Source of the DNA: JAJTGZ01 sp964403525 | GTDB taxonomy: Bacteria; Planctomycetota; Phycisphaerae; Phycisphaerales; UBA1924 | Assembly (NCBI GenBank): GCA_964403525.1 | Contig: CAYOGE010000010.1 | Span: 1-64,000 of the forward strand | Reading direction: 5' to 3' | Length of the DNA stretch: 64,000 bases | Shown here: piece after piece, positions 58,119-64,000 of the stretch | How the letters are laid out: the number at the start of each line of letters is the position of its first letter | How positions within the stretch are numbered: position 1 is the first letter of the stretch | Notes under the pieces: model-generated | Told to the model about the DNA's origin: nothing | Database searches by the model: none | What the model saw: the letters and a program-made list of their open reading frames with translations, nothing else | Translations under genes and position numbers: made by a program

Positions 58119-59456
58119 ATGACTATCCCAAAGCCCGATTTCCTCACCGCGCAGTTCATCGTCAGCATGGTCTCGCTGCTGATCACGGTGCACATCATCC
58201 TGGGGTTCGTCGGCCTCGCGCTCTACCTCGAACGCAAGATCTCGGCCTACATCCAGGACCGCCTCGGGCCCAACCGCGTGGGGCTAGACCTCGGCCTGCC
58301 GATCCTCAAGCCCCTGCGCGGCCTGTGGGGCCTCGGCCAGTCGGCCGCCGACGGCATCAAGATGCTGCTGAAGGAAGACTTCACCCCCAAGAACGTTGAC
58401 AAGGTGCTCCACTTCATCGCGCCCGGCCTGGCGGTCGTGCCCGCGCTGCTCGCCTCCGCCTACCTGCCGTGGGGCGGCATGTGGTACGTGCCGGGCTTCA
58501 CGCTCCCGATCACCGGATGGGTGATCGATCCGCAACTGGTGATGGTGGGCGGTGCGAACGTCTCGATCGGACTGGTCTACGGCCTCGCGATCGCCGGCAT
58601 GGGTGTCTACGGCGTCGCGCTGGGGTCGTGGGCGAGCAACAACAAGTTCTCATTCCTCGGCGGCTTGCGCGCAAGCGCCCAGATGCTGGCCTACGAGATC
58701 CCGCTCGGCCTCATGCTGCTGGTGGTCATCCTGACGACCGGCTCGCTCCTTCCGCAGGAGATCGTGGGGTACCAGGTTCAGCACGGCTGGCTGATCCTCG
58801 CCCACCCGCTCGCGGCGGTCTTCCTCTTCACCGCCTTCCTCGCCGAGAGCAACCGCGCCCCGTTCGACAACGCTGAGTGCGAGAGCGAACTCGTCGGCGG
58901 ATTCCACACCGAGTTCTCGTCGATGCACTTCGGCCTCTTCTTCCTCGCCGAGTACGCCCACGTCATTACCTCGTCGGCCGTCTTCGCCCTGCTCTTCCTC
59001 GGCGGCTACCACATCCCCGGCATCCCCTGGCTCAGCCCTGACTATGTGGGCGCCGGTCAGGAGTGGTACATCGGCCTCCTGGCAGCGGTGACCAAGTTCG
59101 CCGTCCTCTTCGGCAAGACGGTGCTGCTGGTCTGCTTCGTCATCATCGTCCGCTGGACGCTCCCCCGCTTCCGCTACGACCAGGTGATGAGCCTCGGCTG
59201 GCAGGGGCTGATCCCCGCCTCGCTGCTGCTGCTGGTCGGCACGGCCTTCATGGTCTACTTCAAGGCCCTGATCTGGTGGGAGCTCGCCCTGCTCAACCTC
59301 GGGCTCTTTGTGCTGATGCTCGCCGTGCAGCCGCTGCTGCCGCAAGCGGGCAAGAACCGGCGCGTGCCGCTCGCCGGCTCGCGGTTCAGCCCGCTGAAGG
59401 AGCCATCGGTCGAAGGCGTGGCCGTGGCAAACGCCGTGCCCGTGCTGCAGGCCTGA
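58119..59456 (+). CDS. nuoH: NADH-quinone oxidoreductase subunit H
   Basis: 445 residues. Membrane subunit next to the quinone site of complex I. Motifs: HIILGFVGLALYLERKISAY, IQDRLGPNRVG, GLGQSAADGIKMLLKEDFTP, ASNNKFSFLGGLRASAQMLA, YEIPLGLMLLVVILTTGSLL, AFLAESNRAPFDNAECESEL, VGGFHTEFSSMHFGLFFLAE and VRWTLPRFRYDQVMSLGWQG. Two regions (GYHIPGIPWLSPDYVGAGQE and the C-terminal 45 residues) are longer than in E. coli (325). No other nuo gene is near, unlike the usual nuo cluster. The C-terminus VPVLQA is shared with the secreted gene ending at 61326. Confidence 0.95.
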   Translation: MTIPKPDFLTAQFIVSMVSLLITVHIILGFVGLALYLERKISAYIQDRLGPNRVGLDLGLPILKPLRGLWGLGQSAADGIKMLLKEDFTPKNVDKVLHFIAPGLAVVPALLASAYLPWGGMWYVPGFTLPITGWVIDPQLVMVGGANVSIGLVYGLAIAGMGVYGVALGSWASNNKFSFLGGLRASAQMLAYEIPLGLMLLVVILTTGSLLPQEIVGYQVQHGWLILAHPLAAVFLFTAFLAESNRAPFDNAECESELVGGFHTEFSSMHFGLFFLAEYAHVITSSAVFALLFLGGYHIPGIPWLSPDYVGAGQEWYIGLLAAVTKFAVLFGKTVLLVCFVIIVRWTLPRFRYDQVMSLGWQGLIPASLLLLVGTAFMVYFKALIWWELALLNLGLFVLMLAVQPLLPQAGKNRRVPLAGSRFSPLKEPSVEGVAVANAVPVLQA

Positions 59457-59480
59457 GGGCAAGCTCGCGGCCCTTTGGCT
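59439..59480 (+). repeat. 3' end element, copy 1 (CCTGAGG ... CGGCCCTTTGG)
   Basis: About 31 of 40 bases align without gaps to 61309-61350. Both span the stop codon and code PVLQA-stop. The rest of 59457-59712 shows no gene. Confidence 0.5.
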
Positions 59481-59712
59481 GCGGGGGAGGGGGGGGCGCC
59501 GGGTGTGGCAGTCGAGCGGCTGGCGTTGACTCGCTTGGCAACCCAGGCATCTTCCAGCAGCCAGAAATACCCGCCGCCACAGCCCGAATCGAGACCCGGC
59601 GACAATTCGCCGAAGATTCGCCTTTGGCGGACGACGCCCACGGACGGCGGATTCGTGGTACGCTTTACCGGCTGCACCTCTCAACCGTCCGACGCCCCGC
59701 CCGGAGCCGTCG

Positions 59713-60630
59713 ATGAAGTCGCGGGCATTCACGCTGATCGAGTTGCTGGTAGTCGTTGCGATCATCGCGATCCTGATGGCGGTGCTGCTGCCGGCGCTGG
59801 CGGCAGCGCGTAACACGGCCAGGCTGGCGGTGTCGCTGAGCAACATGAAGCAGATCGCCGCGGCCCACGAGATGTACAGGGTGGACCGGAAGGACGCACT
59901 GCCGGTGCCCTTTGTGTTCGCCAACAACAACCCCAACAGCGGGTACGGATCGGTCAATCTCTTCGGCGGCAAGTTCTGCAAGTCAACGTGGGACGGGAGC
60001 GGATACGACTACTGGCCCGGTGAGCGGCCGCTGAACGAGTACACCGACTCCGCCCGATCGCTCCTTCGGCCCCTCGATGTGGACCCCACATGGCAGCCGA
60101 TGCTTCCAAGACCAGCAGTCCCGGCTGGCGCGAGGGAAGCCTTCGAGTCGCCGGGGTGGCGCTCGCCGGGCGATAAGCGGGCGAGAACATTCGGGCCCAC
60201 AACGCCCGACCCGAGTATTAGCCAGTACGAGTGCAGCGGAAGCTCGTACATTCCGAACATCTACTGGGTTGAGTGCGCGGGATATGCCCTAACGGGTTCC
60301 CTCGCGAACTCCTCTGGATGGCACCGGGCCATCCGCTGGGGGACCAGAAACTTCAACCGCATTGACACGACTCGTTTCGTCGTGGCTTCCGACACAATTG
60401 CCGGCGCAGTACGCACGGCGTTCCCGGTGAATGGCGGGTGGCCTGTCATCCCCGGCGAATTTGGAGGAGGGAACAAGTCCACTATGGGTTTCGCCGACGG
60501 CCATTCGGCATATGTCGAGATGGTTCGCATGTCGGCGAACACCTTTCCGTTCAGCCAGAATGCGATAGGCTCGCTCGCCCAACCCGGCTTCGAGTACAGC
60601 CTACAGATGGATCTCCCCGCGCCGCGCTAG
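59713..60630 (+). CDS. Prepilin-type secreted protein (type II pseudopilin-like)
   Basis: 305 residues. N-terminal type IV prepilin signal: RAFTLIELLVVVAIIAILMA, with Phe at +1 after Ala and Glu at +5, ready for prepilin peptidase. The following helix VLLPALAAARNTARLAVSLS and QIAAAHEMYRVDRKD are typical of planctomycete prepilin-like proteins. A beta-rich globular domain with several Cys ends in GGGNKSTMGFADGHSAYVEM, a variant of the H-x9-DG element. Planctomycete genomes carry many such genes; they are secreted by a T2SS-like machine, targets unknown. 49 bp before a secreted partner gene. Confidence 0.88.
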   Translation: MKSRAFTLIELLVVVAIIAILMAVLLPALAAARNTARLAVSLSNMKQIAAAHEMYRVDRKDALPVPFVFANNNPNSGYGSVNLFGGKFCKSTWDGSGYDYWPGERPLNEYTDSARSLLRPLDVDPTWQPMLPRPAVPAGAREAFESPGWRSPGDKRARTFGPTTPDPSISQYECSGSSYIPNIYWVECAGYALTGSLANSSGWHRAIRWGTRNFNRIDTTRFVVASDTIAGAVRTAFPVNGGWPVIPGEFGGGNKSTMGFADGHSAYVEMVRMSANTFPFSQNAIGSLAQPGFEYSLQMDLPAPR

Positions 60631-60678
60631 ATCGTTACCCTTCTCCGCATTCCGCACCCACTGCACCCGGAGCACCCA

Positions 60679-61326
60679 ATGAGTCTGACCCTGTCATCGC
60701 CGCGCTCGTGCGCTGTCATTCTGTCCGCTATCGCCGCCTGTTCCGCGCCCGCCACAGGGCAGGATGCCCCGAAGGTCTGGGCCGAGTTCATGCCCCGCGG
60801 TGCGGCGGGCTACGACGCGCGCGGTTATTCGCCGAGCGACTCGATGTTCCAACGCATGGTGATGTACAACGCGGCCTACCCGTCCATCAACTGGCACACG
60901 CTGCCGCCATCTGGGACGCTCGACCCAAGTAGATGGACCCCAACCACCGATGATGCCGTTGACCTATCCAACCTTCCCGCTCCCGGTATCCTCAACGTCA
61001 ACCTCGTCGGCCGCCGCCTCGCCATCGAGGCCCTCCGCCGCGGGTTCAACCGGAGCGACCCTTCCTACACCAACGGGCACGCGCCGAACCTGGCGCTCAA
61101 CCTCATCCGCACCGGCATGCCACGCGACGACGTGCGAACGGTGGTCATCTCCACGCCCATGACAGTCATCACCACAGGGCACATCGTGGTCATTCCTGGA
61201 AAGCCGGGATCGGGTGGCGCAGGAGGGAACGAGCCGGAGCCGGACCGAAGCAACTACATTGAGTATCCCGACCTCTACGCCGCCCAGCGCGACCCTGGCA
61301 ACTCCACCCCCGTCCTGCAGGCCTGA
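60679..61326 (+). CDS. Secreted protein of unknown function, pseudopilin partner
   Basis: 215 residues. Signal peptide SPRSCAVILSAIAACSAPAT (Cys near residue 21 might be a lipidation site, but the lipobox IAAC is plausible only: I-A-A-C). Mature part has Pro/Gly/Asn-rich segments (VWAEFMPRGAAGYDARGYSP, NLVGRRLAIEALRRGFNRSD, TVVISTPMTVITTGHIVVIP). The region after 170 is low-complexity (GGAGGNEPEPDRSNYIEYPD). C-terminus STPVLQA matches the end of NuoH. Family not recognised. Transcribed with the preceding pseudopilin gene. Confidence 0.7.
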   Translation: MSLTLSSPRSCAVILSAIAACSAPATGQDAPKVWAEFMPRGAAGYDARGYSPSDSMFQRMVMYNAAYPSINWHTLPPSGTLDPSRWTPTTDDAVDLSNLPAPGILNVNLVGRRLAIEALRRGFNRSDPSYTNGHAPNLALNLIRTGMPRDDVRTVVISTPMTVITTGHIVVIPGKPGSGGAGGNEPEPDRSNYIEYPDLYAAQRDPGNSTPVLQA

Positions 61327-61350
61327 GGCCCCACGGGCGGCCCTTTGGGG
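61309..61350 (+). repeat. 3' end element, copy 2
   Basis: Second copy of the element at 59439-59480, spanning the stop of the secreted protein. The conserved parts are CGT(G/C)CTGCAGGCCTGAGG and CGGCCCTTTGG. Confidence 0.5.
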
Positions 61351-61488
61351 TTTGCTCGGGTCGTTTGCACCTCACGGGGACTGTGGCGAGTCACGTTGGC
61401 TGGGTCTATCCTTCGCCCCACCCTCCCCTAAGGGTCGTGGATCATCTCGAATCGGCCCCCCGGCCCCTTGCTATTTGGAGCTTTCACT

Positions 61489-62928
61489 GTGTCCAACCTC
61501 GGCACCATCACACAGGTCATCGGCAGCACGTTTGACGTTCAGTTCGCGGAGAACCAGCTGCCGGCCATCTACAACGCCCTGTACGTCGAGGCCGACACCC
61601 CCGTCGGCAAGCTGGCGCTGACGGGCGAGGTCGCCAGCCACCTCGGCGGCGGCAAGGTGCGCGCCATCGCGCTGGGTTCAACCGACGGCCTCCGCCGCGG
61701 CCTGAAGATCGCCGACACCGGTGCGCCGGTCTCGGTGCCCGTTGGCGAGCCGGTCCTCGGCCGCGTCTTCAACCTGCTCGGCCAGCCGATCGACAAGGGC
61801 GCCGACATGGCCGCCGGCGTCAAGCGGAGCCCCATCCACCGCAACCCGCCCGAGTTCTCGCAGCTCAACCCCAAGACCGAGGTGCTGCTGACGGGCATCA
61901 AGGTCATCGACCTTCTTTGCCCCTTCGTCCGCGGTGGCAAGATCGGCCTCTTCGGCGGTGCCGGCGTCGGCAAGACCGTCATCATCCAGGAGCTGATCGC
62001 CCGTGTCGCCCGTAACTTCGGTGGCTACTCGGTGTTCGCCGGCGTCGGCGAGCGCACCCGCGAAGGCACCGACCTCTGGAAGGAAATGAAGGAGGCCGAG
62101 TACATCGACGCCGAAGGGAAGAAGTCCCGCGTGCTCGACAAGGTCGCCATGGTGTTCGGCCAGATGAACGAGCCGCCCGGCGCGCGTCTGCGCGTCGCCC
62201 TCACGGCCCTGACCATGGCCGAGAACTTCCGCGACGAGTCGGGCAAAGAGACGCTGATGTTCGTCGACAACGTCTTCCGCTTTACCCAGGCCGGTTCGGA
62301 GGTTTCGGCGCTGCTGGGCCGCATGCCCAGCGCCGCCGGTTACCAGCCGACGCTCTCGACGGAAATGGGTGAGCTCCAGGAGCGCATCACTTCAACGAGC
62401 AAGGGCGCCATCACCTCGGTGCAGGCCATCTACGTCCCCGCCGACGACTACACCGATCCGGCCCCCGCGACCGCCTTCACCCACCTCGACGCGTACGTGG
62501 CCCTCGCCCGTGGCATCGCCGAGAAGGGCATCTTCCCGGCCGTGGACCCGCTGGCGAGCACATCGCGCATCCTCTCGGCCGACATCCTCGGCGAGCGCCA
62601 CTACTCCGTGAGCCGCCGCGTGCAGAACACGCTGCAGCGCTACAAGGACCTGCAGGACATCATCGCCATCCTCGGCGTTGACGAACTCTCCGAAGACGAC
62701 AAGAAGACCGTGGCCCGCGCCCGCAAGATCGAGCGCTTCCTGAGCCAGCCCTTCTACGTCGCCGAGGTGTTCACGGGCTTCAAGGGCGTCACCACGACGC
62801 TCGAAGAGACGCTCGACAGCTTCGAGCGCATCTGCAACGGCGAGGGCGACGACCTCCCCGAGGGCGCGTTCATGTACGTCGGCACGCTCGACGACGCCCG
62901 CAAGAAGGCCGAAGCGATGAAGAAGTAA
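61489..62928 (+). CDS. atpD: F0F1 ATP synthase subunit beta
   Basis: 479 residues, GTG start at 61489 with GGAG 8 bases upstream (TTG 61468 is in frame but weaker). Catalytic subunit of F1. Motifs: GTITQVIGSTFDVQFAENQL, VGEPVLGRVFNLLGQPIDKG, Walker A KIGLFGGAGVGKTVIIQEL, catalytic Glu in GVGERTREGTDLWKEMKEAE, Walker B ETLMFVDNVFRFTQAGSEVS and GRMPSAAGYQPTLSTEMGEL, and the DELSEED-type DELSEDDKKTVARARK. It is full-length and looks functional. No atpC follows and no atpA or atpG precedes it: 511 bp and a terminator are followed by a secreted gene. Whether another atpD exists elsewhere is unknown. Confidence 0.97.
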   Translation: MSNLGTITQVIGSTFDVQFAENQLPAIYNALYVEADTPVGKLALTGEVASHLGGGKVRAIALGSTDGLRRGLKIADTGAPVSVPVGEPVLGRVFNLLGQPIDKGADMAAGVKRSPIHRNPPEFSQLNPKTEVLLTGIKVIDLLCPFVRGGKIGLFGGAGVGKTVIIQELIARVARNFGGYSVFAGVGERTREGTDLWKEMKEAEYIDAEGKKSRVLDKVAMVFGQMNEPPGARLRVALTALTMAENFRDESGKETLMFVDNVFRFTQAGSEVSALLGRMPSAAGYQPTLSTEMGELQERITSTSKGAITSVQAIYVPADDYTDPAPATAFTHLDAYVALARGIAEKGIFPAVDPLASTSRILSADILGERHYSVSRRVQNTLQRYKDLQDIIAILGVDELSEDDKKTVARARKIERFLSQPFYVAEVFTGFKGVTTTLEETLDSFERICNGEGDDLPEGAFMYVGTLDDARKKAEAMKK

Positions 62929-62984
62929 TCGCCGCGGAGGGCCCCCCCCCTCCGCTTTCCTCCATCAATGTGCATTCAGCAAAT

Positions 62985-63009
62985 ACCCCCGGAGATCGGG
63001 GGTTTTTCT
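62985..63009 (+). terminator. Intrinsic terminator of atpD
   Basis: ACCCCC, loop GGAGATC, GGGGGT, TTTTCTTTG. It stands 57 bases after the stop. Confidence 0.88.
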
Positions 63010-63439
63010 TTGTCTCAACCGCCGGTTGCTCACGCTCGCGAGGCCCGCCGGTATGCGTACGGCATGGCCATGAGCCGCTTGGCGCCGTCGCGCGAGTCCA
63101 GGGCCCGTCGCCCATTGCGACGACTCCCCAGCCTGCCAAGGTCTTTGCCCAGAGGCCCTCGGCGGCGCGCCTTCTCCATCTTGCCATGGTTATCCGTCAA
63201 GGAATCAAAAAAGTGAATCTTTGTTTTTCCAAAATCGCAGCCGCGCGGTGAAACGAAACGTATCTTGTAGCGGAGCGGCAATTCACCGTTGCCGCAGTGT
63301 GTGAGTGAGAGTCCGAGACAACCTGTTGCCTCTGGTTGACCGAACAGGGCAGAACCCCTTCGTCGGCACCCGTGGTCAGCAACCGAAGCCCGCATTGGGC
63401 ATCGGCAGATACCCGTACGTTCATTAAGGAGTGTAGAGA
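63010..63439. other. Non-coding stretch before the last gene
   Basis: About 430 bases without a convincing gene. An AT-rich segment at 63199-63232 (GGAATCAAAAAAGTGAATCT and TTGTTTTTCCAAAATC) stands out and may hold promoter or UP-like elements. A TATCTT at 63259-63264 could be a -10, giving a leader of about 170 bases to the ATG at 63440. Frames on either strand here are Arg-rich and lack any family resemblance. Confidence 0.4.
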
Positions 63440-64000
63440 ATGACCTCGACCCGTACCGCTTCGCTTGCCCTCGTCTGTGCCGGCTTGATCGCTGCTACAG
63501 CTGGAACCGCCAGCGCGACCACGATCAACAGCTTCCTGTCCGTGCCCGGCATCAGCGGCATCACTGTCTCGCCGGCGGTCGCCAGCCCCAACCTCTCGTT
63601 CACCGTAACACTGAACGCGGGCGCGACATTCACCTACAACAGCAACACCTACGCGATCACTGACGTGATCGGCTTCTACCTCCTCGCCCCCGGCTACGAC
63701 GACGTCTCGCAGGGCGCGCTCGCCAGCGTCGGCGGCTTCAGCAACGACTCTGACCATCGCGCCGCGGGGAGCATCTACGGCTGGCGTTCCAACCCGAACT
63801 CCGGGATCACCGCGGGCAACTCGCAGGCGTTCACGTTCCCCTCAATCTCGTACGCCAACTACACGCTGATCGGCCTGCACGTCCGCATCAACGGCACGTT
63901 CCCCGGCACAACCGGAAACACCGGCAACATTACCGGTTCGTTCGTCCCGGCACCGGGCGCTGCCGCGGTCCTCGGCCTGGGCGGCCTGCTGGCCTCCCGT
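63440..64000 (+). CDS. Secreted protein with PEP-CTERM-like tail, cut by right edge
   Basis: 187 codons are visible and the frame is open at the edge. AAGGAG lies 8 bases before the ATG. Signal peptide SLALVCAGLIAATAGTASA. The mature part is a beta-sandwich-like domain rich in Ser/Asn/Thr/Gly (FTVTLNAGATFTYNSNTY, VIGFYLLAPGYDDVSQGA, SYANYTLIGLHVRINGTFPG). The tail reads VPAPGAAAVLGLGGLLASR: a PAP motif, a hydrophobic helix and Arg, i.e. the layout of PEP-CTERM/MYXO-like sorting signals, with perhaps only a few Arg residues missing. It would be processed by an exosortase or rhombosortase-like system, not seen here. Confidence 0.8.
   Translation, partial: MTSTRTASLALVCAGLIAATAGTASATTINSFLSVPGISGITVSPAVASPNLSFTVTLNAGATFTYNSNTYAITDVIGFYLLAPGYDDVSQGALASVGGFSNDSDHRAAGSIYGWRSNPNSGITAGNSQAFTFPSISYANYTLIGLHVRINGTFPGTTGNTGNITGSFVPAPGAAAVLGLGGLLASR

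Noticed and set aside
63030..63395. Minus-strand 121-codon frame in the gap after atpD
   Set aside because: Arg-rich, no ribosome site, no recognisable domain; treated as non-coding.

Overview
The window is GC-rich bacterial chromosome, most likely from a planctomycete of the Phycisphaerae/Phycisphaerales type. That placement is inference from gene content. Three large secreted proteins end in a doublet of dockerin-like repeats (core DNNDF-[IV]-[VA]-FI-x2-FF, with a Cys at or next to the C-terminus), a tail known mainly from that group. There are also prepilin-type secreted proteins, a PAP-carrying C-terminal sorting-like tail, and the CACAGAGG-type intergenic repeats often seen in such genomes. 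I see no phage, insertion sequence, CRISPR array, rRNA or origin.

Layout. 1-1702 holds a multi-PAS sensor kinase that runs off the left edge. 1.7-5 kb is accessory: an orphan fragment, a SnoaL-like protein, a DUF1801 protein with a histone-H1-like tail, and the first dockerin-tailed exoprotein. 5.2-24.2 kb is one leftward flagellar block, in transcription order fliF-fliG-fliH-fliI-fliJ-ylxF/motE-like-fliK-flgD-TIGR02530-like-flgE-motA/tolQ-like-fliL-fliN-fliO-fliP-fliQ-fliR-flhB-flhA. It encodes the MS ring, rotor, export ATPase complex, hook assembly and export gate. fliM, motB, fliE, flgB and flgC are absent. 24.4-27.4 kb has a glycosyltransferase/LAB_N pair and a translationally coupled pair of unknown genes.

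27.5-35.4 kb carries a glycine-zipper lipoprotein, a LON-domain protein coupled to a YhaM-like HD exonuclease, a CPBP membrane protease, a 1260-residue dockerin-tailed propeller/kelch protein, rpsT and tRNA-Arg(ACG). 35.5-38.4 kb is an ABC transporter operon ending in a DUF3299-like protein. 38.4-47.3 kb has a beta-CASP hydrolase, rplU, a glycosyltransferase, a short asparaginase divergent from a CDF metal transporter, an ECF sigma factor with a DUF4349-like membrane partner, and NADP-isocitrate dehydrogenase. 47.4-53.1 kb holds an S10 peptidase, a PilX-like fusion, a vanadium-haloperoxidase/dockerin fusion, IscX and ferredoxin. 53.3-64 kb has an outer-membrane barrel, a tRNA-dihydrouridine synthase, a LolD/LolC-type transporter, an isolated nuoH, a pseudopilin with a secreted partner, an isolated atpD, and a secreted protein cut by the right edge.

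Regulation visible in sequence. Housekeeping units (rplU, rpsT, tRNA-Arg, nuoH and, more weakly, the yhaM-like gene) share a TTGC(C/T)N - 16 to 18 bp - TANNNT promoter. Many genes place TANNNT only 5-7 bp before the start codon, implying leaderless mRNAs. Two CACCGGTG palindromes exactly 20 bp apart lie upstream of fliF.
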